Of a DNA stretch of 12,235 bases, positions 1-7,908 are shown piece after piece. The stretch comes from Bacteroidales bacterium (GTDB lineage: Bacteria; Bacteroidota; Bacteroidia; Bacteroidales; UBA7960). Where the stretch lies: assembly GCA_003554665.1 (NCBI GenBank), contig PWGY01000070.1, positions 1-12,235 on the forward strand. Direction: 5' to 3'. The notes under the pieces are model-generated. The model was not told where the DNA came from and made no database searches. It saw only the letters and a program-made list of their open reading frames with translations. A program made the position numbers and the translations under genes. Numbering within the stretch: the first letter of the stretch is position 1; each line of letters opens with the position of its first letter.

Positions 1-117
1 AATGGCTTCCTGATCTCCTTTAAAGGCTCCGTATCCGAAAATTTGCTTAAGCAGCTCACGAAGAGAAACACTGCTTGTAACCTCCATGGTATTGTAACTT
101 ATTTTTTGCACCTCCAT
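1..117 (-). CDS. recQ: RecQ-family ATP-dependent DNA helicase, N-terminal fragment
   Basis: This is the first 39 codons of a minus-strand gene that leaves the window at position 1. The reading frame contains LRELLKQIFGYGAFKGDQEA, which matches the conserved start of RecQ helicases (a leucine-rich helix, then F-G-x-x-x-F-[RK]-x-x-Q-E), the region that precedes and includes the Q-motif contacting ATP. RecQ is a 3'-5' superfamily 2 helicase of recombinational repair. Two in-frame ATG codons are possible, at 117 and at 87. Both sit in copies of an imperfect direct repeat, so the real start is uncertain. The gene is divergent from kdsD, and from memory recQ and kpsF/kdsD are frequent neighbours in Bacteroidota. 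The helicase core lies outside the window, so the call rests on the N-terminal motif alone. Confidence 0.8.
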   Translation of the reverse strand, partial: MEVQKISYNTMEVTSSVSLRELLKQIFGYGAFKGDQEAI

Positions 118-128
118 AACATTGCAAC
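81..128. repeat. Imperfect 18-bp direct repeat carrying two possible recQ starts
   Basis: Positions 81-98 and 111-128 match at 14 of 18 bases, and all four differences are transitions. The period is 30 bp, so the reading frame is kept. On the minus strand each copy contains ATGGAGGT, giving two in-frame start codons (117 and 87) that both begin Met-Glu-Val. It looks like a small tandem duplication of the initiation region, but chance similarity in a short stretch is possible. Confidence 0.5.
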
Positions 129-170
129 AAAAAACAGGCCGAAAATTTAATTTATGAAGTATAACAGATT

Positions 171-202
171 TTTCCACTTTTGGGAAAAATCATGTAGGTT
201 TG
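171..202 (+). promoter_or_regulatory. Candidate Bacteroidota-type promoter for kdsD-lptB
   Basis: Positions 195-202 read TAGGTTTG, an exact match to the Bacteroidota -7 consensus TAnnTTTG. The -33 element is only partial: TTTC at 171-174 in place of TTTG, with a 20-bp gap. Transcription would start near 208, leaving a leader of about 54 nt before the GTG at 262. The box lies in the AT-rich divergent region between recQ and kdsD. I found no equally good box for recQ on the other strand. The assignment is consensus matching only. Confidence 0.45.
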
Positions 203-261
203 TAGTGTAAATTTAGTATTAAATAAATGGTTTAACAAAGTTTTTCATAAATTATAATAAA

Positions 262-1227
262 GTGAAATCTGCTGCTGAAATCAAGGATATTGCATTGCAT
301 ACGATAGAAGATGAACGACTGGCGATAAGTCGGTTAAAAAAGTATATCGATGATGATTTTGTGCTGGCCGTGAAGCAAATTCTTCAGAGCAGGGGGCGAA
401 TCGTTGTAACCGGGATTGGGAAAAGTGCCATCATTGCAGAAAAAATCGTGGCAACCTTTAACTCAACAGGGACTCCGGCCATTTTTATGCATGCGGCGGA
501 TGCCATCCACGGAGATCTGGGCATTATTCAAAATGATGATATTGCCATGTGCATCAGCAACAGCGGAAACACACCTGAGATCAAGGTACTTGTTCCCATG
601 CTTAAAACACTGGGTGCCAGCCTCATTGCCATGACCGGCAATACCAGTTCATACCTGGCACGGCAATCGGATATCCTGATCAACACCACGGTCGAAAATG
701 AAGCCACTCCTGGCAATCCTGCACCTACCTGCAGCACAACTGCCCAATTGGTCATGGGAGATGCCATGGCCATTGCCTTGCTGCATTGCCGGGGTTTCAC
801 AGCAAGAGATTTTGCAAGATACCACCCGGGAGGTTCTTTGGGCAAGCAACTATATCTGACAGCAGAAAACCTTTACCCGCATAATGAAAAACCTGCTGTT
901 ACACCCGAGGACAACCTGCGGACAATTATTGTTGAGATTTCCGGAAAACGGCTGGGGGCCACCGCTGTTTTAGACAATGGGCAGGTGGCAGGCATCATTA
1001 CCGATGGTGATCTCAGGCGCATGCTTCAGAATAATCGCGATATTTCCGGCACGCGGGCCAAAGATATCATGAGTCCCAATCCGAAGATCATCTCCGGCGA
1101 CACACTGGCTGTTGATGCCCTGCAACTGATGCGGCAAAATAACATCACCCAGCTCATCGTTGTGGATGATAATGAGTACAAGGGCATCGTACACCTGCAT
1201 GATATCCTGAATGAAGGCATTATCTAA
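262..1227 (+). CDS. kdsD: D-arabinose-5-phosphate isomerase (KpsF/GutQ/KdsD family)
   Basis: The product (321 aa) interconverts D-ribulose 5-phosphate and D-arabinose 5-phosphate, the first committed step of CMP-Kdo synthesis for LPS, in the cytoplasm. An N-terminal sugar-isomerase (SIS) domain covers about residues 30-195: GIGKS 51-55 (K54), the H77 region, HGDLG 83-87, SNSGNT 99-104 followed by E106, the E147/STT segment, and HPGGSLG 188-194. Two CBS domains follow, about 203-256 and 264-321, with ITDGDLRR at 246-253. Length and order match E. coli KdsD (about 328 aa). The GTG at 262 is the first usable start: the frame is open upstream to a stop at 220-222 but has no ATG, GTG or TTG there, and the N-terminus fits the family. 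No Shine-Dalgarno is visible. lptB follows 29 bp downstream, probably in the same transcript. Paralogues for other pathways (GutQ, KpsF) share this architecture, so the exact symbol is inferred from the LPS neighbour. Confidence 0.93.
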   Translation: MKSAAEIKDIALHTIEDERLAISRLKKYIDDDFVLAVKQILQSRGRIVVTGIGKSAIIAEKIVATFNSTGTPAIFMHAADAIHGDLGIIQNDDIAMCISNSGNTPEIKVLVPMLKTLGASLIAMTGNTSSYLARQSDILINTTVENEATPGNPAPTCSTTAQLVMGDAMAIALLHCRGFTARDFARYHPGGSLGKQLYLTAENLYPHNEKPAVTPEDNLRTIIVEISGKRLGATAVLDNGQVAGIITDGDLRRMLQNNRDISGTRAKDIMSPNPKIISGDTLAVDALQLMRQNNITQLIVVDDNEYKGIVHLHDILNEGII

Positions 1228-1256
1228 CCTCTTTTCAACTACAAACACCTGACTAT

Positions 1257-1991
1257 ATGAACAGTATGAAGCTGTACACCCGAAACCTGGTAAAGAAATA
1301 CAAAAAACGTGTGGTTGTCAACCATGTGTCGGTTGAAGTCAGCCAGGGAGAAATTGTAGGATTGCTCGGACCCAACGGGGCTGGCAAAACCACCACATTT
1401 TACATGATGGTAGGCCTGATCAAACCCAATAAAGGAACCATTCACCTGGAAAATAAAAACATCACCCAACTGCCGATGTATAAAAGGGCACAGATGGGCA
1501 TCGGTTACCTGGCCCAGGAAGCCAGTGTATTTCGAAGCCTCAGTGTGGAAGACAACATAAAAGCCGTCCTGGAATTTACCGATCAAAGTAAAGAAGCGCA
1601 AAACAAAAAGCTGGAAAGTTTGCTGGACGAATTTGGGTTGCAGTATATACGGAAAAGCAAAGGTATCACACTTTCCGGTGGAGAAAGAAGACGTACGGAA
1701 ATTGCGAGGTCTCTGGCAGTTGACCCCAAATTCATTTTGCTTGATGAGCCTTTTGCAGGCGTAGACCCCATCGCCGTAGAAGATATCCAGGGGATCGTCT
1801 CCCAGCTCAAACAAAGAAACATCGGGGTATTGATCACAGACCACAACGTACACGAAACCCTCTCAATTACTGACAGGGCATATCTGCTTTTCGAGGGCTC
1901 CATCCTGAAGGCCGGCACCGCAGATGAACTGGCGGAGGATCCTGAAGTGCGGAAACTGTACCTCGGGGAGAGTTTTCAGTTGAGGCGTTGA
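1257..1991 (+). CDS. lptB: LPS export ABC transporter ATP-binding protein LptB
   Basis: The product (244 aa) is the cytoplasmic ATPase of the LptB2FG complex, which extracts LPS from the inner membrane and pushes it along the Lpt bridge to the cell surface. All nucleotide-binding motifs are present: Walker A GPNGAGKT 38-45, Q-loop Q87, ABC signature LSGGE 139-143 followed by RRRTEIAR (the arginine-rich form typical of LptB), Walker B FILLDEP 159-165 with catalytic E164, D-loop near 168-170, and switch histidine H196 in [14 protein letters not shown] after Walker B is a characteristic LptB sequence. Length agrees with the family (about 240 aa). The ATG at 1257 is used; a second in-frame ATG at 1266 would remove three residues and cannot be excluded. 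The gene lies 29 bp after kdsD. From memory, related genomes often place tatC and a small carboxymuconolactone decarboxylase-like gene between these two; they are absent here. Confidence 0.95.
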   Translation: MNSMKLYTRNLVKKYKKRVVVNHVSVEVSQGEIVGLLGPNGAGKTTTFYMMVGLIKPNKGTIHLENKNITQLPMYKRAQMGIGYLAQEASVFRSLSVEDNIKAVLEFTDQSKEAQNKKLESLLDEFGLQYIRKSKGITLSGGERRRTEIARSLAVDPKFILLDEPFAGVDPIAVEDIQGIVSQLKQRNIGVLITDHNVHETLSITDRAYLLFEGSILKAGTADELAEDPEVRKLYLGESFQLRR

Positions 1992-2121
1992 TTTCGATTG
2001 ATTATCGTCCCACGCACCTGTTTTCGGCAACCATCACAGAGCCACCATCAAGGAAAGGAAGCTCTTCCCTTCTTGCCCGTGGCAGTCAGTTGCGCGAGGA
2101 TAATCAGTTGGCGGCTGAAGT
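1992..2121. other. Convergent intergenic gap between lptB and ispF
   Basis: This 130-bp gap has no convincing gene on either strand. A perfect 8-bp inverted repeat, TGATTATC at 1999-2006 and GATAATCA at 2099-2106, flanks most of it. I see no GC-rich stem followed by a T-run that would mark an intrinsic terminator for either converging gene. The short plus-strand frame running from it into ispF has no family-like content. Confidence 0.5.
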
Positions 2122-2601
2122 TTACGGCCGGGAAGACTTTAGCAAAACGACGGCATAAGCGGAGATTCCCTCCTCCCTGCCGACAAACCCGAGTTTTTCT
2201 GTTGTAGTGGCTTTGATCGAGAGCTGATCCGGGTTCAACTGCATCAGTTCACACAATACCCGCTTCATTTCTCTGATGTATGGGGAGATTTTCGGTTGCT
2301 GCAGGCAAACAGTGGTATCGATGTTTCCGATCATCAGCCCCTGCTGATGCAGCATCAGCATGACCTTCTCCAGCAGCCATTTGCTGTCGGCATCTTTATA
2401 ACGGGGGTCGGTCTCAGGAAAATGCTGACCGATGTCACCAAGGGCAGCAGCTCCCAGCAAGGCATCCATTACGGCATGTATAAGCACATCTGCATCAGAG
2501 TGGCCGACCGCCCCTGCATAATGAGGAACACGCACACCGCCAATCATCAGGGGCCGGCCGGGTTCCAGCCGGTGTACATCATACCCGAAACCGATTCGCA
2601 T
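2122..2601 (-). CDS. ispF: 2-C-methyl-D-erythritol 2,4-cyclodiphosphate synthase
   Basis: The product (159 aa) converts CDP-methylerythritol 2-phosphate to the cyclic diphosphate MEcPP with loss of CMP, the fifth step of the MEP isoprenoid pathway. The protein is cytoplasmic and trimeric with a divalent metal at each interface. Residues match the E. coli enzyme almost position for position: metal ligands D8 and H10 (GYDVHRL) and H42, the GHSDAD motif at 33-38, D46, D56 in LGDIGQHFP, and TTTEKLGFVGREEGI near the C-terminus, which binds the cytidine diphosphate. Length is standard. The ATG at 2601 starts 8 bp after the porV stop, so the gene is probably cotranscribed with, or read through from, porV. 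From memory ispF also follows porU-porV in Porphyromonas. The linkage is positional; no biochemical role of IspF in secretion is implied. Confidence 0.96.
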   Translation of the reverse strand: MRIGFGYDVHRLEPGRPLMIGGVRVPHYAGAVGHSDADVLIHAVMDALLGAAALGDIGQHFPETDPRYKDADSKWLLEKVMLMLHQQGLMIGNIDTTVCLQQPKISPYIREMKRVLCELMQLNPDQLSIKATTTEKLGFVGREEGISAYAVVLLKSSRP

Positions 2602-2609
2602 ATCGAGGA

Positions 2610-3815
2610 TTATCTTTCTGCCCGGAGGGCATCAAAATCAAAGGCAAGTGAAAAGCGCAGTACATTTTCCAGTGGACTACGCTGAGCCACAGGAATCACG
2701 TAAGAAAAGTCCAGACCAAACACATTGTACTTTAAACCCAGACCTACCGTAAAATACTTTCGGTTTCCCTTGTTTTCGTGCTCATGGAAGTAGCCGGCCC
2801 GGATGGCGAACTGCTCTTCATACCAGTATTCGGCCCCGGCTGAAATGGTAAACTCCTGAAGCTCTTCACTGAAGCCGCCCGGAGCGTCGCTGAATGAGCC
2901 CAGCATACCTGCAACCACCGAGCGGTTCGGGTCACGTCCTTCGGCTATCAGAGGTTCTCCGTCATCATCAAATACGATCTGACCGTTTTCGTCACGCTCG
3001 TAGACAGGTGGTGTAGGAACCAGCAGTTTATTGAAATCCACCATAAGGGCAAGGCTGTTATAATCATCGAGCTCGAAGGTCAGGGAAGGTCCGAATCGCA
3101 GGTTGATGGGAATAAAATCCGCATTCACATCATCCGTATAGGTGATCTTGTTGCCCATGTTGGAAATGTTCACACCGGCCGCGAACTGCGTTGGTGTATC
3201 CCACTCGAGCGGCCGCTGGTAATAGACCGCCACATCAGCCGCGTAGGCGATGCCGGCCTGGGTCTCCATCCCGGCGGCATCCTGTCCCTGGGTCAGGTCA
3301 CTGTATATAAAACGTCCGGCCACCGCTCCGCTCAGGTGTTCTCCAAGCTGACGTACGTAAGCCGCATCCAGGGAAAATTCGTTGGGACGGAAAGTACCGA
3401 GAGACTCACCCACCTGGTCGGTATAGTTGATATCTCCCAGCGTAAAATACTTCATGGAAAACGCGATGGTCTGCAGGTCATCCAGTCTGCGATAGCCTGT
3501 CAGGTATGAAAGGTTGATATCCGGCACCAGTGAACGCAGCCAGGGTGTGTAATTCAGGGCCACACCGAAGTCCTGCTCCATGAAGGCATACTTGGCCGGG
3601 TTCCAGTGCATGGAGTTGATGTCTGGTGAAGAGGACACCCCGGCATCGCCCATCGCCCCGGCCCGGGCATCGGGTGCGATCATCAGAAATGGCACCGCTG
3701 TGGTGATCGTATTGATCTCCTGCCCCAGTACGTCACGGTAATCCTGCGCGGCAACAGGTTGAACAAAACACAGAAACAAGCACAATGCAACAGCGGCAGT
3801 GGTAAAAGATTTCAT
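2610..3815 (-). CDS. porV: T9SS outer-membrane shuttle/anchor protein PorV (LptO)
   Basis: The product (401 aa) is a FadL-like outer-membrane beta-barrel that, in characterised T9SS, takes cargo from the Sov/SprA translocon and delivers it to PorU, which it also holds at the cell surface. The start is placed at the ATG at 3815, giving a clear signal peptide: MKSF, a hydrophobic stretch, then PVAA before QDYRD, with cleavage expected near residue 23. The mature N-terminus contains PFLMIAPDARAGAMGDAGVS and SMHWNPAK, both hallmarks of PorV. Alternating aromatic and polar strands continue to FSLAFDFDALRAER at the end, as in a porin-like barrel. The frame extends upstream to 3926 but those 37 residues include no secretion signal and are not expected in the family. 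porU lies 148 bp upstream and ispF 8 bp downstream. A D/E-rich loop (ERDENGQ, DDDGEP) sits between two strands and is probably extracellular. Confidence 0.93.
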   Translation of the reverse strand: MKSFTTAAVALCLFLCFVQPVAAQDYRDVLGQEINTITTAVPFLMIAPDARAGAMGDAGVSSSPDINSMHWNPAKYAFMEQDFGVALNYTPWLRSLVPDINLSYLTGYRRLDDLQTIAFSMKYFTLGDINYTDQVGESLGTFRPNEFSLDAAYVRQLGEHLSGAVAGRFIYSDLTQGQDAAGMETQAGIAYAADVAVYYQRPLEWDTPTQFAAGVNISNMGNKITYTDDVNADFIPINLRFGPSLTFELDDYNSLALMVDFNKLLVPTPPVYERDENGQIVFDDDGEPLIAEGRDPNRSVVAGMLGSFSDAPGGFSEELQEFTISAGAEYWYEEQFAIRAGYFHEHENKGNRKYFTVGLGLKYNVFGLDFSYVIPVAQRSPLENVLRFSLAFDFDALRAER

Positions 3816-3899
3816 TGATAATTGTTTTATGATAAATGAATGCATGCAGCAAAGCCGGGTGATCTTCCCTGACAAACTGAACCCCGACCTGCCAAAGTG

Positions 3900-3907
3900 C
3901 AAATATA
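3900..3907 (-). promoter_or_regulatory. Candidate -7 box of a promoter in the porU-porV gap
   Basis: On the minus strand 3907-3900 reads TATATTTG, an exact TAnnTTTG match, in the 148-bp gap between porU and porV. Transcription would start near 3893, leaving a leader of about 78 nt before the porV ATG at 3815. No TTTG is found at the expected -33 distance (CAAT or GCAA is there), so this is half a promoter. If real, porV-ispF can be transcribed independently of porU. Confidence 0.35.
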
Positions 3908-3963
3908 ACGATTTCAAAAAATGCATATTGCCCGAAATTCAGGTTTTATTTCGTGCCATCGCA

Positions 3964-6900
3964 TCAATCTCTGAGCAACAATAACTTTTCTGTTTGCATG
4001 GCGCGCTTACCATCAGGACCTTTTATCATCAGCCGGTATATATACATTCCGTTTGACAAAGGGCGACCATCACTGCTTACACCATCCCAGCGAATCGGTT
4101 CAGCCCTGAATCCGGGCGAAGTCATTTGTTTTTCAATCCGGTCGACCTGTCGGCCCTGAAGGTCAAAAATATCGATGCGGACATCCAGCTCGCTGAACGC
4201 CTGGTTGTGATTGAACGTAAACCAGGTTTCCGTTGAAAACGGATTGGGATAATTCATCAAATCTTTCAATGTCAGGCTTCCGGCTGAACCTACCACAAAT
4301 TCAATGGTAGATGTGGCAGGGTTATTATGCACATCCCAGGCCCTGAGCATCAGGGTATGGCGTCCGTCTTCCAGTCCATAAAACGGGTACACCACCCGAC
4401 CGCTCTTATAAGTATCGGTATCTGCTTCGTAATAACTGTTGAGCCGGATGGGATCGGAGCGGTCATCATTCAGAAAAGCCACAATGTCGTGCCCCACCCT
4501 GCCGGTCACATTGATGCCGCTTTCATCCGACAAAAAAGCCAGTAATATGGGGTTTTCATTTGTATGATCGCCGGAAATGAAAGTGGTGTCATTCATATAC
4601 AACGAAATTTCCGGCCCCTGGTGATCCGATTCGTAAGATTCCTGTGTACCTCCAATGGCGAAATCCCGGAAATATCCGTTGCCGTCTGTATGCCCGTCAT
4701 CCAGGTAATAACTGATTTTGCCCTCACCGTAGTCGTAAGCGATGTCTTTCGGTACAACAAAGCTGAACGAAAAGTCACCGTTTTCAACCCTGGCCCTTCC
4801 CCGGTACAAAATGGCATTGCGCATCCGAAAGTCTGCTTTCTGACTGTCCGGATTATTTCCAAGTGTACGGAAATCCGACTTCTTATCATAAATTGTCGGA
4901 AACAATACCCCATTGTAATTCTGCAACCGGTTTCCTTCGGCATCAGTCACATACCCGCTTACCTCCACCTCCTGAAATGCCCTGATGGTATCAGGCATCT
5001 GTTCGGTCACCACCCGGTTTTCCGGGTAGGCCATACGCATGGAAGGGTCGCCGAGCAGAACAAAATTGCGCAGCTGCATCGGGGTTGAGCTGCCACTGCT
5101 TTTCTGTTTGGCAATACGTATGAGGTCACCCAAACGATGATGCCTGCCTTCTTCATTTCGTGCCAGCACGGTTTCTGTAAAATTCCGGTTCAGTATCAGG
5201 TTTGCCCCGGACCAGGCCAGCCTGGTGGTTGTATACAGGGCAGGAGAGCCTCCATCTTGTTTCAGGACAATCCTCACACCCGCTGACAACTCTTCGGGGT
5301 CAGGTTGATCAAAGCTGCTGAAATTACAGGTAGCCGTCATAAACACTGGCATATTGTAGGTATTGTTCCATTGGGAAATATCATCAAAGGTCAGTATCCT
5401 TTGCTGTGCCAGCCCGCGCACACCGCCATGACCGATATAATTGATCATCAGGGCGCCTTTATTAACCCTTTCATTGATGGCGCGATTTACCTCAGGATAT
5501 CGGCCACCACCTGAGGTGGTCACCTGCTGATAGGCATCCAGGTAAATTTTTTCCACGTTGTAGGCAGGGTGTTCATCCCTGATAACATCAGACAATAATT
5601 CGGCATGATTGAAGTGCGTATTCAGGTCACCATCATCGGCCACAAACACCATGGTATTCCGCCAGTCAGCGAAATTGGATACCACACCGGTATAATGCAG
5701 GCTATCACCATCCGGAGACATCCCGGGCACCCGTTTCTCATACCGGATGATCTTATCCACCATCACCTCCGCCTCTTCAGGGGTTCGTACGGGCAACCTG
5801 CCAATACCAATATCAAGCACGCCATCGGCTCCTTCACCTTCATGGTCACCAAGCAACCCAAAATAATCATCGGTCATGTATGAGCTTCTGTGTGCCAGGG
5901 ATGCTTCACTCTGATAGGTCGGGATCAGGTTGCCGCCATACCCAAGGCGGTCTTTATTATCAACCGTTCCATTTCCAAACAAAAGCAAATACCGGGGCAT
6001 CTGACCTGGAGCTACTGCCCGGTCATAAAACATTTTCATGAAGTTTCGTATGGCCGAGATATCCGGAACTCCCGAGGCAAATTCATTGTAAACCTGGCTG
6101 GTGGTTACCACCCCGACAGACAGCCCGTCGTTGTCGCGGCGAAAACCGGCAAGACGTTTCGCCTGATCCAGCATCTTCAAGGGGGTCACAATGATCATAT
6201 CCTGTGGTTCCATGCCGTGCAGGTTCTGGTTTTCGACAGGGCCTTTAAGGTCTGCGGTCAGAAAAGCAGTTCCGTCAAACGCCACCATTTCCCGTAATTC
6301 ATCCCCGGGAAGGCGAAAACGAAGTGTACCCCCACTGTAATTAATATCCTGGCTTTTTACGTTGAAACGGTCACTGACATCCCACACTTGCACCTGGTTG
6401 TCAGCCCCGGCCATTACATACTCAAATACATTGCCTTCGCCCAGCTGGTCAGTCACCCGAAACTGCATACGGGGGCCATCAAAAATCAATTTCCTGTTTA
6501 TGTTGACAACAAGGTGACGCAACCAACCCCGCGTTCCGGTGGCCGGACGGCTGTAGGCCAGACGAACGGTCAGCTGGTTATCATTATCGGGCGTAAAACT
6601 CAATACCCCATTGGCGCGCCTTGCCTGAAAGCCGTTATAATCCGCAGGATTAATCGGCGCCACCTGAATCTGGGTATCATCCCCGGCAGCAGACAGTGTA
6701 AAGCCTGAACTCATGGACGCCCGGGCAGCCACATCAGCCTCTGCACTGGCCGGACTTCCTGCATCCATGTTTGGGAAGTCAAAGGTAAATTGTCTGGGGG
6801 CCGAAGAATCAAAAGTTTCGCCGAACCATAACCTGCCACTGCCAATGATGCTTTCCTGTTCAGTACGATGAACAGCCCGGTCACGGAATGAGTGTACCTC

Positions 6901-7839
6901 ATGGGTTACCTCTGCATCTGTACCTTGTTGATTGTTAATCCTTTTACCCTTTCCGTTGTTAATGGTAAGGAAATAACAATTATTGTCCGTATACGGGTTT
7001 TCCTGATGCTTGAAACGCTCCGCATCTTCATCCCAGTGCCAGCGATCGGGCGCCATCCCATAAAAAAGAATGTAATCGGAAGGCCCAAAAGAATCTGAGC
7101 CGTCGCCCGATACATAGATGGCATTTTCATTCAGGTCGGTGATTACTGATTCGGAATTGGCCTCAGGAAGCATTCCGGAACCATTCCCAAAAAGGCGGAT
7201 GTTTTCCTTGACAACTGAAGAGGGATCCATCCCGAGCTCCTCCAGCTCCTCATACCCCAGCCGGTAAATGCCTGTTTCATCCACACATAAACGGTACCAG
7301 CTTCCCTCGGCCATTACAGAGTTTTCAGGGTATGTGCGCTTTGGTGTATGCTTCAGCTCCGAATCATATTCATGGGATGCCTGCAGGGTAAAAGTTTTTA
7401 GTTTTTCAAAGGTATCAGAAGCTTCATCATAGCGAAACGGCAGGAACTCTAACACTGTATGTCGCTCCTTCCCTGCATGCTGCATACTTGTTTGCAGTGT
7501 GATGGAGTCTTTTCGAAACTTACTTGCCCGAAGAATACTGTCTGCCTGCTCACCAACGGAAACAAAGGTTTTATCCACAATGCGAAAAGTATGGGTAAAA
7601 TGAGGAACCGGATTGGCTGCGCGATGGATAAAAACCGGTAAACGGGGAAGCGTATCAGCAAACACCGCATTGTCAAAATATAGCACCTCAAGGTACTCAC
7701 TTTCATTTACCGGGAAAGTTTGGGGTTGCTGCCAGTTGATCTCAATGCGTGTAACAGAATCTGCCGCAAGTGCTCCCGGCACAAGCAGGCACACCAAAGC
7801 GCAAATACAGGCAATGTTGATTAACGTATATCTATTCAT
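3964..7839 (-). CDS. porU: Type IX secretion system sortase PorU (peptidase family C25)
   Basis: The product (1291 aa) is the cell-surface cysteine protease-transpeptidase that cuts the C-terminal sorting domain from T9SS cargo and, in Porphyromonas gingivalis, joins cargo to A-LPS. Seen here: a signal peptide at about 1-25 ending in GALA; an N-terminal beta-rich region; a C25 (gingipain-like) domain at about 545-930 with the catalytic pair H804 in NYIGHGG and C838 in TATCNFSSFD, ending near LLGDPSMRM; Ig-like segments at about 940-1190; and from about 1194 a type A C-terminal domain (YPNPFS, IFDLQGRQV, IRWDG, GMYIYRL). In P. gingivalis PorU the CTD is retained. Length is close to Flavobacterium PorU (about 1,280 aa). 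The ATG at 7839 is chosen because the signal peptide begins there and an in-frame stop lies two codons upstream (7843-7845). Adjacent porV argues for the sortase rather than a secreted gingipain-type protease. Confidence 0.94.
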   Translation of the reverse strand: MNRYTLINIACICALVCLLVPGALAADSVTRIEINWQQPQTFPVNESEYLEVLYFDNAVFADTLPRLPVFIHRAANPVPHFTHTFRIVDKTFVSVGEQADSILRASKFRKDSITLQTSMQHAGKERHTVLEFLPFRYDEASDTFEKLKTFTLQASHEYDSELKHTPKRTYPENSVMAEGSWYRLCVDETGIYRLGYEELEELGMDPSSVVKENIRLFGNGSGMLPEANSESVITDLNENAIYVSGDGSDSFGPSDYILFYGMAPDRWHWDEDAERFKHQENPYTDNNCYFLTINNGKGKRINNQQGTDAEVTHEVHSFRDRAVHRTEQESIIGSGRLWFGETFDSSAPRQFTFDFPNMDAGSPASAEADVAARASMSSGFTLSAAGDDTQIQVAPINPADYNGFQARRANGVLSFTPDNDNQLTVRLAYSRPATGTRGWLRHLVVNINRKLIFDGPRMQFRVTDQLGEGNVFEYVMAGADNQVQVWDVSDRFNVKSQDINYSGGTLRFRLPGDELREMVAFDGTAFLTADLKGPVENQNLHGMEPQDMIIVTPLKMLDQAKRLAGFRRDNDGLSVGVVTTSQVYNEFASGVPDISAIRNFMKMFYDRAVAPGQMPRYLLLFGNGTVDNKDRLGYGGNLIPTYQSEASLAHRSSYMTDDYFGLLGDHEGEGADGVLDIGIGRLPVRTPEEAEVMVDKIIRYEKRVPGMSPDGDSLHYTGVVSNFADWRNTMVFVADDGDLNTHFNHAELLSDVIRDEHPAYNVEKIYLDAYQQVTTSGGGRYPEVNRAINERVNKGALMINYIGHGGVRGLAQQRILTFDDISQWNNTYNMPVFMTATCNFSSFDQPDPEELSAGVRIVLKQDGGSPALYTTTRLAWSGANLILNRNFTETVLARNEEGRHHRLGDLIRIAKQKSSGSSTPMQLRNFVLLGDPSMRMAYPENRVVTEQMPDTIRAFQEVEVSGYVTDAEGNRLQNYNGVLFPTIYDKKSDFRTLGNNPDSQKADFRMRNAILYRGRARVENGDFSFSFVVPKDIAYDYGEGKISYYLDDGHTDGNGYFRDFAIGGTQESYESDHQGPEISLYMNDTTFISGDHTNENPILLAFLSDESGINVTGRVGHDIVAFLNDDRSDPIRLNSYYEADTDTYKSGRVVYPFYGLEDGRHTLMLRAWDVHNNPATSTIEFVVGSAGSLTLKDLMNYPNPFSTETWFTFNHNQAFSELDVRIDIFDLQGRQVDRIEKQMTSPGFRAEPIRWDGVSSDGRPLSNGMYIYRLMIKGPDGKRAMQTEKLLLLRD

Positions 7840-7893
7840 TGATTAGTCTGGCACAAGTTGATTAGTCTGGCACATAAGCCCCTTAGTCAGCAC
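7839..7893 (-). repeat. Three-unit tandem repeat abutting the porU start codon
   Basis: On the minus strand TGTGCCAGACTAATCAA occurs twice, at 7874-7858 and 7855-7839, as perfect 17-bp copies two bases apart. A degenerate third unit, GTGCTGACTAA, lies at 7893-7883. GTGC recurs at 7893, 7873 and 7854, a period of 20 then 19 bp. The last copy overlaps the first base of the porU ATG. The direct match is certain; whether it is an operator, a slippage product or neutral is unknown. Confidence 0.75.
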
Positions 7894-7904
7894 TCAAGCC
7901 TCCT
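7843..7904 (-). promoter_or_regulatory. Possible leader mini-ORF with Shine-Dalgarno before porU
   Basis: A perfect AGGAGG lies at 7904-7899 on the minus strand, five bases before a GTG at 7893. That GTG opens a frame of 16 codons (VLTKGLMCQTNQLVPD) ending at TAA 7845-7843, in frame with porU and separated from its ATG by one codon. This layout would permit termination-reinitiation coupling to porU. Bacteroidota seldom depend on Shine-Dalgarno pairing, and the frame runs through the tandem repeat, so it may be accidental. Confidence 0.2.
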
Positions 7905-7908
7905 GAAA

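Noticed and set aside
1239..1853. 204-codon minus-strand frame opposite lptB
   Set aside because: It lies almost entirely antisense to the well-supported lptB and shows no family motifs.
1999..2106. 8-bp inverted repeat in the lptB-ispF gap as a terminator or mobile-element end
   Set aside because: The arms are 92 bases apart, there is no target duplication or transposase, and an 8-bp match can occur by chance.
1998..2207. Plus-strand 69-codon frame after lptB
   Set aside because: TTG start, composition unlike a protein, and its 3' part is antisense to ispF.
3816..3926. 37-codon N-terminal extension of porV to an ATG at 3926
   Set aside because: The internal ATG at 3815 begins a textbook signal peptide; an extension would bury it, and the extension overlaps the candidate promoter region.
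3964..7839. Secreted gingipain-like protease instead of PorU
   Set aside because: Both are C25 enzymes, but the length, domain order and adjacency to porV fit the sortase; secreted gingipains are not encoded this way.
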